From Muscardinus avellanarius (Eukaryota > Chordata > Mammalia > Rodentia > Gliridae), in the NCBI GenBank assembly GCA_963383645.1, contig OY726565.1, forward strand, positions 40,264,444 to 40,328,443: a stretch of 64,000 bases of DNA. Reading direction: 5' to 3'. The notes below the pieces were generated by a model. It searched no databases. It saw nothing but the letters and a program-made list of their open reading frames with translations, and had not been told where the DNA came from. How positions within the stretch are numbered: the stretch's first letter is position 1; each line of letters opens with the position of its first letter. This document shows positions 54,099 through 63,929 of the stretch, one piece after another. The translations under genes and the position numbers were made by a program.

Positions 54099-54183
54099 CT
54101 TTCTGCCGGGCTTTGGCAATCACTTCTACATGCTTCATTGTTGCTTTCAACAGCTTCTTGGTTATGACAGATGGGATATCAAC
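54099..54183 (-). CDS. SNX14: SNX14 exon 2 of window (PXA)
   Basis: An 85-nt exon encodes [20 protein letters not shown] then VIAKARQK and leaves one G (phase 1). The acceptor is CTTTTTCTAG and the donor AAAG|GTAACA. It is the amphipathic PXA helix segment, about residues 184-211. It follows a 7.4-kb intron, the longest seen here. Confidence 0.95.
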
Positions 54184-54336
54184 CTAGAAAAAGCCAATGC
54201 TGATAAAACTGCTCAGTGACTGCCACTAAACTGCAACAGCAGGAATACTGGATGCTGGATATAGCTTGATAACTACAGGTATTTTAAGGAACATGTTTCT
54301 TTAATTTATTAAATATAGTTCATAAGAGTACTGCAA

Positions 54337-54550
54337 AGCCAGGCGTGGCGGCACACGCTTGTAATCCCCGCGCTTGGGAGGCTGAGACAGGAGGATCACA
54401 CAGGTTCGAAGCCAGCCTCAGCTACTTAGGCTTTCAGCAACTTAGTCAGACCCTGTTTCCAAAAAAAAAAAAAAAAAGGTCTGGGAGTATAGCCCGGAGG
54501 TAGAAAGCCTCTGGGTTCCACCCCCAGTACCACCAAAAAAAAAAAAAAAA
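54337..54550 (+). mobile_element. B1-dID SINE, type II, young
   Basis: Consensus-like copy. AAGAGTACTGC on both sides is the duplication. Confidence 0.92.
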
Positions 54551-54779
54551 GAGTACTGCCCATTTCAAAATTGCTAAGAGTAAATGCACTTGCCACAATA
54601 AACATTAAGCATCTGAGGTGATAGATACGTCAACTAGCTTGATTTAATTATTCCATATTATAGTCATGTTATAACATCACTTTATATCTAAAAAATATAA
54701 TTATAAATTATCAATTTATAATAAAAATTCCAAAGTATTATTCAGAATATTTAAAATAATTTAAAAATTAATATTCTTG

Positions 54780-54918
54780 GATGATCGTGCAGGTTCGAAG
54801 CCAGCCATGCTGGCTTAAGAGACCCTGTTTCCAAATAAAAATATAAAATAGGTCTGGGAGTGTAGCCTGGAGATAGGAGATAGAAGGGTTTCTAGGAACC
54901 CCAGTACCACCAAAAAAA
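54780..54918 (+). mobile_element. B1-dID SINE, type III, 5'-truncated
   Basis: Starts at GATGATCGTGCAGGTTCG and keeps GCTGGCTTAAGAGACC and the ID half. A (TA)n tail runs 54918-54966. Confidence 0.9.
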
Positions 54919-55313
54919 ATATATATATATATATATGTATATACATATATGTATATATATGTATATTACAAATTTATCTTTATATACCAAAAATAGTAAA
55001 ATTCTCCCACAATAATATTGTTATTCCTAGTTTATTCTCTATAGGTATAGGTATTTTTGTGTTTACTAAGAAGTTGGTTGAAATTTTTTTCATTCAGTTT
55101 ACAAGCTGAATCCTCATAATATGAATCCTCATAATATGAATATATGGATTTATGGAAGGATTCTATTTTAAGAGAAAATTAAATTTCCTCATTCTCCACC
55201 ATTTTTTCAACCAAAAGGCTGAAAGCCATAGTAATTATGGTAGTGAAAGAAGGTTGAGAGCATATTTACATACAGAATAGAGGCAAAAAACAAAATATTT
55301 AGAATAAATTACA

Positions 55314-55835
55314 AGCCAGGCAAGGGTGAACAAGTAATCTTAGTCCTTGAGAGACTAAAACAGGAGAATTACAGGTTCAGAGCCAGCCTCACCAATTTAG
55401 TGAGAGTATCTTTTTTTTTCAGTTACAATGCCATAATTTTTTTTCTTTTTAATATATTTTTATTGGTGCGTTGTAGTCAAACATCTTAATGGAACAAGAC
55501 TATATTTCAAAATAAAAATTTAAAAGGGCTGGGGTTAGCCAGGTATGGTGACGCACACCTGTAATTCCAGTACTTAGGAGACTTTAGACAGGAGGATCAT
55601 AGGTTCGTGGCTAGTCTCAGCCACACAGCAAGGCCCTTCCCAACTTAGTAAGACCCTGTTTCAAAATAAAAATAAAATAAGACCTGGAGTTGTAGCTCAG
55701 AGGTAGAATGCCTCTGGGTTCAATTCCCAGCACCACACCAAACAAATAAACAAACAAATAAATGTAATAGAAGGGTTTGGGATATAGTTCAGAGGTAGAA
55801 AAATCCCTGGTATTCAATCTCCATTACTATAAATT
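55314..55835 (+). mobile_element. Old SINE interrupted by an L1 end and a second SINE
   Basis: The outer B1 part (55314-55405) resumes at about 55496 and its ID part lies at 55773-55835. A minus-strand L1 3' end (55440-55495, TTTTTATTGGTGCGTTGTAG) and a plus-strand SINE (55527-55770) interrupt it. Confidence 0.75.
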
Positions 55836-55956
55836 AATTAATCAACAAAAAGCATCGTTACTAGACTTCAACAGGCTTACCTTCTACCTGAAAACTTAAC
55901 AACTTATATTTTTTTATCAAAGGTATGAAAAAATTTTATATTAAAAAAGAGAATGA

Positions 55957-56138
55957 ACCAGGCATGGTGGCGCACGGATCACAGTTTGTGGCCAGCGTCA
56001 GCTACTTAGTGAGGTCCTTGCAACTTAGTGAGACCCTGTTTCAAAATAAAAAATAAGACATAGGGCTGGTGGTGTAGCTCAGAGGTAGAACGGCCCTGGG
56101 TTCCATCCCCAGTACCACACACACAAAAAAAAAAAAAG
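55957..56138 (+). mobile_element. B1-dID SINE with B1 deletion
   Basis: GGTGGCGCACGGATCACAG shows a ~45-base loss in the B1 half. Confidence 0.87.
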
Positions 56139-56144
56139 AGAAAT

Positions 56145-57190
56145 AATAACCAATTCTGGCAATGTAGAGAAATCAGAACTCTCATACACAGCTGATGGTA
56201 ATATAAATAATACAGACACTTTAGAAAACAATATGGTAGCTCCTTGATTTATGAAATAGTTACCATTTGACCTAGCAATTACATTCCTAAGTATATTCCC
56301 AAGATAAATGGAAACATATACCTACCCCCTCCCTCCCCCCAAAACCACCTGTACACAAAAGCTCATAGGTTCATAAAAGTCAAAAGGCAGAAATAAGTTA
56401 GGCATGGTGGCACAGTACTTGGGAAGCTGAGACAGGAGGTTCAAAGCCAGCCTTAGCTACTTAGTGAGGCTCTTAGCAACTTAGTGGGATCCTGTTTCCA
56501 AATAAAATATAAAATAGGTCTGGGAGCTGGGCATGGTGGCACATGCTTATAATCCCAGTACTTGGGAGGCTGAGACAGGAGGATGGGGCTTACGGACAGT
56601 CTCAACTACTTAATGAGGCCCTCCACACTTAGTGAGACCCTGTTTCAAAGTAAATAAAAAATAGGGCTGAGGGTATATTATAGCTCGGAGGTAGAATGCC
56701 CCTGGGTTCAATCCCTAGCACCACACACACACAAAAAAAAGGTCTGGGGAGTGTAGCCCAGAAGCAGAAAGCCCTTGGGTTCTATCCCCCAAAAACACAC
56801 CAAAAAGAAGAGGCAGAAATAATCCAATGTCCATCAACTGAAGAATGAATAAACAATCTATAGCATATCAATACAATAGAATATTATTTGGCCATTAAAA
56901 AACTAAAGTGCTGATATATATTTTTCAACATGATAAACATGGATGAATATTGAGAACATTATGCTGAGTGAAAGAAACTAGTCACAAAAGGCCATATTGT
57001 ATGATTTCATTTATATAAAATGTCCAGAATAGACAGAAAGTAGAATTGTGGTTGAATATGACTGTGGATATAGGAGCATTGGTGTTTACAGCTAAATGAT
57101 ATAGTCCCTTTCTGGGTAAAAAAAAGTATTCTAAAATTGAACAAGGTGATGTTTGTACAATTCTATCATGTAAATATTCCCTCCCCCCCC
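56145..57190 (+). mobile_element. Old L1 3' end split by SINEs
   Basis: L1 text at 56155-56395 (GACCTAGCAATTACATTCC) resumes at 56810 (GTCCATCAACTGAAGAATG, GATTTCATTTATATAAAATG). Two nested SINEs fill 56398-56805. Confidence 0.78.
56398..56805 (+). mobile_element. Nested SINEs, type I inside type II
   Basis: The outer copy (56398-56526 and 56741-56805) is split at GGTCTGGGAG by an inner type I copy (56527-56740). Confidence 0.87.
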
Positions 57191-57231
57191 AAAAAAACCC
57201 CCACTGAATTGAATACTTTAAAGGTGAATTG

Positions 57232-57440
57232 AAGTGAGGCAAGGTAGTGCATGCTTATAATACCAGTAGTTGGGAGGCTGAGACAAGAGGATGGCAGGCT
57301 CCCGGCCAGCCTCAGCTAATACTTAGTGAGGCCCTCTGCAACTCAGTAAAACCCTGTTTAAAAAAAAAAAAAAAAAAATAGGGCCAGGGGTGTAGCTTAC
57401 AGGTAGGATGCTCCTGTGCTCAACCTCCAGCAGTAAAAAT
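57232..57440 (+). mobile_element. B1-dID SINE
   Basis: Copy from GAGGCAAGGTAGTGCATGC to CCTCCAGCAGT. Confidence 0.84.
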
Positions 57441-57517
57441 AAATAAATAATTTTATATAATAAATAAATGGTGAATTGAATGATATGTATATTATATAAA
57501 AAAAACCCCATTAATAA

Positions 57518-57732
57518 GCCAGGTGTGGTGGTGCATGCTTCTAATCCCAGCATTCAGGAAGCTGAGACCAGAGGACTGCGGTTCGCGGACAGCCTCAGCT
57601 ACTTAGTGAGGCCCTCTGCAACTCAGTGAGACCCAGTTTCAAAATAAAGAATAAAAAATAGGGCTGGGGGGTGTAGCTTGGAGGTTGAATGCCCCTGGGT
57701 TCCATCCCCAGACCCGCAAAAAAAAAAAAAAC
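57518..57732 (+). mobile_element. B1-dID SINE, type I
   Basis: Consensus-like copy ending CCCCAGACCCGC plus A. Confidence 0.9.
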
Positions 57733-57910
57733 CCAAACCGTTAATATATGTATATATGTGTGTGTTTGTATACACATACACACATCTCTCACTCTAAGTA
57801 TGAGGCTTTATTATTTAAGAGGCTATCTCAAAGCCTAATATAGCAGAACTGTCCTATTAACCAATGCCTATTAACTAAATCACTGAAAAGAGAACAAATA
57901 TTTTTACTTA

Positions 57911-58020
57911 CCTCAGAAGAGTTGTCATTTAAGTGGTCTGCCATCAACCCTCTAAAATCTCTTACTAAACCATTTGTTCTGCACAGTCTACTATGAAGCA
58001 ACTGCTCTAGAACTTTCTTC
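57911..58020 (-). other. Exon-like open stretch of unknown origin
   Basis: In SNX14 sense an open frame runs from a SINE end through LEQLLHSRLCRTNGLVRDF and GLMADHLNDNSSE to a good donor (GAG|GTAAGTA). It is not part of the SNX14 protein that I know and no clear acceptor precedes it. It may be a worn repeat or a cryptic exon. Confidence 0.25.
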
Positions 58021-58029
58021 TCCTCCCCT

Positions 58030-58117
58030 TTGGTGGTACAGGGGATTGAACCCGAAGGCATTTGACCTCTCAACTGCACCTTCAGGCCTATTGTTTTTTT
58101 CTTTTTCTTTCTTTCTG

Positions 58118-58149
<32 letters not shown>

Positions 58150-58483
58150 TTTTTTTTTTTTTTTGTGGTACTGGGGTTTCTGGAAGCCCTTTTACCGCCG
58201 GGCTACACTCCCAGACCTATTTTTTATTTTTGGACACAGGGTCTCTTAAACCAGCGCGGCTGGCTTGGAACCTGCCTGATCCTCCTGTCTCTGCCTCCCA
58301 AGCGCGGGGATTACAAGCCTGCGCCACCACGCCCAGCCCCTATTGTATTTTTAATTTTTGAAAAAAGGTCTCACTAAATTGCTGAGTGACTCACTAAATT
58401 GCTGAGGCTGGCCTCAAACCTGTGATTCTCGTGTCTCAGCCTCCAAATACTGGGATTACATCTGTGTGTCACTGTGTCTGGCT
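58030..58483 (-). mobile_element. Old SINE holding a type III SINE
   Basis: The outer ID half (58030-58092) and B1 half (58339-58483) flank a TTTC run and an inner type III copy (58150-58338). CCTATTGT occurs on both sides. Confidence 0.88.
58095..58149. repeat. (TTTC)n microsatellite
   Basis: About 12 TTTC units at the tail of the inner SINE. Confidence 0.93.
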
Positions 58484-58511
58484 CCAGAACCTTTGTTAAC
58501 AACATGAGCCA

Positions 58512-58706
58512 CGCTGGGCATTGTGGAACACGCTTGTAATCCCAGCATTTGGGAGGCTGAGACAGGAGGATCATGGTTCACGGACTGCCTCAGGTACTTA
58601 GTGAGGCCTTTTGCAACTCAGTGAGATCATGTTCCAAAGTAAAGAATAAAAAAAGGGGGGGCTAGGAGTGTCACTCAGAGGTAGAATGTCTCTGGGTTTC
58701 ATCCCC

Positions 58707-58710
<4 letters not shown>
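58512..58710 (+). mobile_element. B1-dID SINE, type I
   Basis: Copy from CGCTGGGCATTGTGGAAC to CCCCAGTAACAC. Confidence 0.88.

Positions 58711-58758
<48 letters not shown>
58710..58758. repeat. (CA)n microsatellite on SINE tail
   Basis: About 24 CA units. Confidence 0.96.
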
Positions 58759-58760
<2 letters not shown>

Positions 58761-58837
58761 ATTAATTTATCAACTTTTCCCCAAAATTGTAAAGACAAAA
58801 CAAAAAAAATTAGACAAACATAAAAAAAGTGTATGGA

Positions 58838-58994
58838 AAGAAGTGTCACATGCCTATAATACCAGTACTTGATAGGCTGAGACAGGAGGATCACAAATTC
58901 ATGCTAACATCAACAACTCAGTGAGGCCCTGAACTTAGAGGTAGAGTGCCCCTAGGTCCAATCCCCATTTAAAAAAAAAAAAAAAAAAAAAAAA
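58838..58994 (+). mobile_element. B1-dID SINE with large internal deletion
   Basis: The B1 half passes into the ID end (AGAGGTAGAGTGCCCCTAGG) with the linker lost. Confidence 0.8.
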
Positions 58995-59037
58995 GACTAC
59001 ATTATGGAGTAAAGACATATTAAGATTTTTGTTTTTG

Positions 59038-59240
59038 GTTTTTTTTGTGATACTGGGGATGAAACCAAGGAGCTTTCTACTTTCAGGCTACACTCCCAGA
59101 CCTATATTTTATTTGAAAACAAGGTCTCACAAGTTGCTGAGAGCCTCACTAAGTAGCTGAGGCTGGCTTTGAACCTGTGTGATCCTCCTGTCTCAGCCTC
59201 CCAAGTACTGGTATTACAATGTGCGCCACCATGCCCAGCT
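59038..59240 (-). mobile_element. B1-dID SINE, type II
   Basis: Reverse copy from GTGATACTGGGGATG to CATGCCCAGCT. Confidence 0.88.
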
Positions 59241-59271
59241 CACTTTAGGGTTTTTTGTTGGTTGGTTGGTA

Positions 59272-59696
59272 GAGGGGTCTGGGGATGGAAGGCAGGGGCA
59301 TTTGACCGCCAAGCTATATCCCTTTCCCTATTTTTTATTCTTTATTTTATTTACTTTTTTTATTGTTTGTTTTGTGGTACTGGGGTTCCTGGAAGCCCTT
59401 CTACCTCTGGGCTACACTCCCAGACCTATTTTATACTTTTATTTTATTTTTGGAAACAGGGTCTCTTAAGCCAGAGCAGCTGGCTTCGAACCTGCGCGAT
59501 CTTCCTGCTTCCGCCTCCCAAGTATGGAGATTACAAGCGTGCGCCACCACACCCAGCTTATTCTTTATTTTGAAACAGGGTCTCACTAAGATGTGGAGGG
59601 CCTCACTAAGTAGCTGAGGCTGTCTGAGAACCATGATCCTCCAGTTTCATCCTCCCAAATGCTGGGATAACAAGCGTGCACCACCATGCCTGGCTT
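59272..59696 (-). mobile_element. Type I SINE holding a type III SINE
   Basis: The outer copy (59272-59345 and 59559-59696) holds a type III copy (59355-59558) with GGTTCCTGGAAGCCC and GTCTCTTAAGCCAG. TTATTCTTTATTT on both sides shows insertion in the linker. Confidence 0.9.
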
Positions 59697-59732
59697 CACG
59701 TTAGGCTTAATAAACATTACCAAACTAAAACT

Positions 59733-59944
59733 GGGCATGGTGGTGCACACTTGTAGTCCCACGTACTTGGAAGGCTAAAACAAGATGATTGAAGAAGGTT
59801 CATGGATAGGTTCACAGATAGCCTCAGCAACTAGCAAGACTTTCATCAACCTATCGAGATCCCATTTCAAAATAAAAAATAAATTAGGACTGGGAATGTA
59901 GCTTGGAAATAAAACAATAAAATGCCCCTGGGCTCAATCCCCAG

Positions 59945-59947
<3 letters not shown>
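59733..59947 (+). mobile_element. B1-dID SINE, diverged
   Basis: Copy from AACTGGGCATGGTGGTGC to CCCCAGTTACAC; the B1 half holds a repeated GGTTCA unit. Confidence 0.85.

Positions 59948-59994
<47 letters not shown>
59947..59994. repeat. (AC)n microsatellite on SINE tail
   Basis: About 23 AC units. Confidence 0.96.
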
Positions 59995-59996
<2 letters not shown>

Positions 59997-60072
59997 CACC
60001 CTCAGGTATATGTAACATTTCAATTTGGATTTGCATTTGCTTTGCCTATTTCCCCACAATCACATTACTAGA

Positions 60073-60083
60073 GTGTGTGTGTT

Positions 60084-60116
<33 letters not shown>

Positions 60117-60119
60117 GCA
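60073..60119. repeat. (GT)n(GC)n microsatellite
   Basis: GT units pass into GCGCGCGC then ACGCGC, an alternating purine-pyrimidine tract with Z-DNA potential. Confidence 0.93.
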
Positions 60120-60134
60120 ACTTATTTCTGGGCA

Positions 60135-60553
60135 CTTAATATGGAGGAATGGTGCTCTACCTCCAAAGGATAAAACCAGCCCTATTTCTTTTTTTTTTTT
60201 CTTTTTTTCTTTTTTTGCAGATCTGGGGATGGAACCCAGGGGTATTAGACCTCCGAGCTACACCTCCTGCCCTATTTTTTATTCTTTATTTAGAAACCGG
60301 GTCTCACTGAGTTGCCGAGGGCCTCACTAAGTAGCTGAGGCTGTCTGCAAATCGCAATCCTCGGATCTCAGCCTTCCAAATGCTGAGATTACAAGCGTGC
60401 GCCACCACGCCCGGCTCTATTTCTTTTTTTGAAATAGGGTTCCCCTAAATTGCTGAGGATATCACTGAATTGCTATGTGGCCTTGAACCTCTGATCCTTC
60501 CATTTCAGCTTGCCAAGTACCGAAATTACAGGCATGTGCCATTATGCCTGGCT
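60135..60553 (-). mobile_element. Nested B1-dID SINEs
   Basis: The outer copy (60140-60188 and 60418-60553) holds an inner type I copy (60200-60417). Confidence 0.88.
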
Positions 60554-60752
60554 ACCATTACTAAATATTAACATTATTTTTTATCTTTCCCAATATGACA
60601 GGTAAAGAAACAATTTCTCCTAACAACTTACATTTGATATGAGACATATATTTGTAATTCTTTTTTGTGAACTGGTTGAACATATTACTCATTTATCAAA
60701 TTGACATAGAAACATTTAACAAGAGTAATGTATTAATAAAGAACAGATATAT

Positions 60753-61135
60753 AGCAGGGCATGGTGGCACACGGTTGTAATCCCCACGCTTGGGACACTG
60801 AGACAGGAGGATCACACAGGTTCGAAGCCAGCCTCAGCTACTTAGTGAGGCTCTCAGCAACTTAGTGAGACCCTGTTTCCAAATAAAATATAAAGTAGGT
60901 CTGGGAGTATAGCCCAGAGGTAGAAAAGCCCCTGGGTTGCTGGGTGTGGTGGCGCACACTTGTAATCCCCACACTTGGAAGGCTGAGACAGGAGGATCGC
61001 GCAGGTTTAAAGCTTGCCTCAGCTGGCTTAAAAGACCCTGTTTCCAAATAAAAAATATATATATATAATAGGTCTGGGAGTGTAGCCCAGAGATAGAAGG
61101 CCCCTGGCTTCCATCCTCAATACAACCAAAAAAAA
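60753..61135 (+). mobile_element. Double SINE between one pair of target duplications
   Basis: A type II copy (60753-60937) runs straight into a second copy (60938-61135, CAGCTGGCTTAAAAGACC). Identical 15-base repeats at 60738-60752 and 61136-61150 flank the whole. Confidence 0.9.
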
Positions 61136-61150
61136 AAAGAACAGATATAT

Positions 61151-61552
61151 ACTAATTCACTGTCGATAAGTTCAATCAATCCCACTGAATTAAGAAAGCA
61201 GCAAATGAGTCTATATCTATAGCCAACATACTCAAATATATATGGGCAGAAACCCAAACTACAAAAAATATGCCCCCCAAATTCATAATCATTGCTATTT
61301 ACTTGATAAATTCATCTAACGGAAATATGACTTCTTTATAGTTATAGAACTTTCATTTACAATTTCCACAAATCAAGATAACTAAATATTAAAGAAAGCA
61401 AAACTTATCCACTGATCAAAAGTGATTAAGTTTTTAACCGAAAAAATGAAAAGTGGAGAAAAAGCCAAACGTACATAGTACATGAGAAATAAAATTTAAA
61501 ATAACCTCTTTCAAGTGATAAAGTCCCAAATCCCCAAATTTATTATAAATAC
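61151..61552. other. SNX14 intron, nothing recognised
   Basis: AT-rich sequence downstream of exon 1, with no SINE for about 400 bases. Confidence 0.55.
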
Positions 61553-61640
61553 CTTATGAATCCTTCGTATTAAAACAGATGCAAAAAAGCGTAACGTTAT
61601 TCTCAGTTCATCAACAAAGGACTCATCATCTGTCACATCC
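61553..61640 (-). CDS. SNX14: SNX14 exon 1 of window (PXA domain start)
   Basis: An 88-nt exon encodes [19 protein letters not shown] followed by [10 protein letters not shown], after one base that completes the preceding codon. The acceptor is TTGAAG and the donor AAG|GTATTT, ending in phase 0. It covers the first PXA helices, about residues 155-183. The PXA domain is a helical module linked to lipid binding at ER contacts. The upstream exon with the LVLENFVYPWYR-type segment was not found in 61641-64000, so it lies beyond the window. Confidence 0.94.
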
Positions 61641-62083
61641 CTTCAATTGAGAAGAAAAGTAAACATTCAGAAGTTCAGAGAAATAGTTTCACTTTCTTGA
61701 AACCAAGCAAAGAATTTCCTCTTTTTTTCATTTACTCATGCTATTTTTCTTTACAAATAATACATTACACTGCACAATAAAAATATAGAGAAAAGAAAAC
61801 AAACATCTCTCATAATTCTAGTCCAGAGACATAATCAGCATTAACTAAAGTGTAGCATATATTTCCCTGCAGAGATATGTATGTGTACACAGTCTTTTTT
61901 TTTTAACCAATAAGATCATTTTCAACAAAGAAATTTGAAAGAAACTACAAATAATTTTGGAAAAACAGTAAGATAAAAAAGTTTAAGTCAGTTTAATTCT
62001 AAAACTTTTTTTAAAGTATGCTGTATTTAAAAAAAAATGAAACACGAACCTTTGGGGGTTTTGGGGGGGTTTTGTTTTTTTGT
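61641..62083. other. SNX14 intron, nothing recognised
   Basis: AT-rich sequence upstream of exon 1. The preceding SNX14 exon is not here. Confidence 0.55.
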
Positions 62084-62289
62084 TTTGAGGTACTGGGGAT
62101 TTAACCCAGGGGCATTCTCCCTCCAAACTATACAACCCCAGCCCTATTTTTTATTCTTTATTTTGAAACAGGGTCTCATTAAGTTGTGGAAGCCCTCAAT
62201 AACTAGCTGAGGCTAACTGCATACCTACAATCCTCCTGTCTCAGCCTCCCAAGTACTGGGATTACAAGGATATACCACTGCACCCAGCA
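62060..62289 (-). mobile_element. B1-dID SINE, type I
   Basis: Reverse copy from GAGGTACTGGGGATTTAAC to GCACCCAGCA with a G/T-rich lead. Confidence 0.88.
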
Positions 62290-62651
62290 AACTCAAACAT
62301 TTTTAAACTAAAATTTTGACAAACTTCATCTGAAGAGATAATTTTCATCTTCCTAAAGTGTCAAGGTGCCTAGAAGAAGGGATATATCTCTAATCAAAGG
62401 AAAGAAAAAAATGCATATATGATGGTGACATCCTGAAATTGAAGATAATGCTATTAAGTCCCTTGGTAGAATAAGGAAAATAATTGTACCAACCATACTT
62501 CCCACTATTAACCTCGGGGAGGTGGATTTTACAGCATCAATAGCTGAATTGAGGAGAAAATATGTATACTAATATTTAGAAGCACAACCAGATCTTACAT
62601 CTAAATAGTCATAATAATTCAGAATGGAAGGAAATAAGGATGTCTTCTTAG
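62290..62651. other. SNX14 intron, nothing recognised
   Basis: No feature seen. Confidence 0.55.
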
Positions 62652-62666
62652 AAAAGATTCATTTTG

Positions 62667-62876
62667 CTGGGTGTGGTGGTGCACACTTGTAATCTCAGCA
62701 TTTGGGAGGCTGAGACAGGAGGATCTTGATTCAGACAGCCTTAGCTACTTAGTGAGTCCCTTTGCAACTCAGTGAAACCCTGTTTCAAAATAAAGAATAA
62801 AAACTAGGGCTGAGGGTGTAGCTTAAAAGTAGAATGCCTCTGGGTTCCATCCCTAGTACTTCAAAAAAAAAAAAAA
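62667..62876 (+). mobile_element. B1-dID SINE, type I, clear target duplication
   Basis: AAAAGATTCATTTT lies on both sides (from 62653 and from about 62875). Confidence 0.91.
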
Positions 62877-63156
62877 AAGATTCATTTTACAAAAGTTGAT
62901 TTGTCATCAGCTTTGTTTAAGAAATGGCAAGTGTTTGGGCTCCATATTTAAGACAGAATCCAATGTAAAAAAAGTTCTTACAGGACGGATTTTCAGGAAA
63001 GTACAGCACATAAACTATATAAGTAAATTTGTTTTACAGTTTAGATTAACTCAAATAGAAGCACTTTTTAAATAGAAAATTCAAAATACAATTTATCAAT
63101 ATAAAATGTAGACATTAAGTTATACAAAATATATGTGTTCAAAAATGTAATTAAAC

Positions 63157-63362
63157 TGCCAGGCATGGTGGCGCACACTTGTAATCCCCGCGCTTGGGAG
63201 GCTGAGACAGGAGGATCGAAGCTAGCCTCAGCTACTTAGTGAGGCTCTCAGCAACTTAGTGAGACCCTGTTTCCAAATAAAATATAAAAATAGGTCTGGG
63301 AGTATAGCCCGGAGGTAGAAAGCCTCTGGGTTCCACCCCCAGTACCACACACACACACAAAA
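63157..63362 (+). mobile_element. B1-dID SINE, type II
   Basis: Copy with a short CA tail. GTAATTAAAC on both sides is the duplication. Confidence 0.91.
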
Positions 63363-63365
63363 AAG

Positions 63366-63694
63366 TAATTAAACATGTACTATTTAAGGAAATATATATT
63401 TCTTAAATGATACCAAGTAAATCTCTCCAATTCTCTAGTTCATTTGTCTTCCCAGATCTAGAGCATTTCTATGTCTTATACATATTTACTTGCATTGGGA
63501 GGAAAATGTAAATTTCCCAGAAATTTGCTGAAATTATCTTTGAATTTAATGAAACATCCAAACAGATTTTTCCCAAAATAGGTACAATTATTTCAAATGT
63601 AAAAACTGCCTAAAAATTTTAAATCATAACATTTCAGAGTGCAAAAGGCAACCTAGGTTTTTCTTTCTATTTACTGTCATTAAATTACTAATTG
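63366..63694. other. SNX14 intron, nothing recognised
   Basis: AT-rich, no feature seen. Confidence 0.55.
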
Positions 63695-63696
63695 AT

Positions 63697-63903
63697 GGTG
63701 GGTATGGTGGCACACACTTGTAATCCCAGAGCTTGGGAGGCTGAGACAAGAGGATCACACAGGTTCGAAGCCAGCCTTAGCTACTTAGTGAGGCTCTCAG
63801 CAACTTAGTGAGAACCTATTTCCAAATAAAATATAAAATAGGTCTGGGAGTGAAGCCGAGAGTTAGAAGGCCCCTGGGTTCTATCCCCCGTAGCACACAA
63901 AAA
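63697..63903 (+). mobile_element. B1-dID SINE, type II
   Basis: Copy from GGTGGGTATGGTGGCAC to CCCCGTAGCAC plus A. AATTGAT lies on both sides. Confidence 0.88.
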
Positions 63904-63929
63904 AATTGATTACACATATGATTCTTTTG

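Larger units (their letters stand above)
5072..61640 (-). other. SNX14: SNX14 locus (internal 21 coding exons)
   Basis: This is the span of the recognised SNX14 exons on the minus strand. SNX14 belongs to the RGS-PX sorting nexins (SNX13, SNX14, SNX19, SNX25): an N-terminal ER membrane anchor, then PXA, RGS, PX and C-terminal nexin domains. It sits in the ER at contacts with lipid droplets and the endolysosomal system and supports neutral-lipid storage. Loss in people causes ataxia SCAR20. The 21 exons total 2192 nt with continuous phase and no stop, giving about 730 residues, roughly human 155-885. The membrane anchor (5' exons) and the last ~62 residues lie outside the window. Introns range from about 90 bases to 7.4 kb. 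No promoter, start codon or poly-A site of the gene is in the window. Confidence 0.96.
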
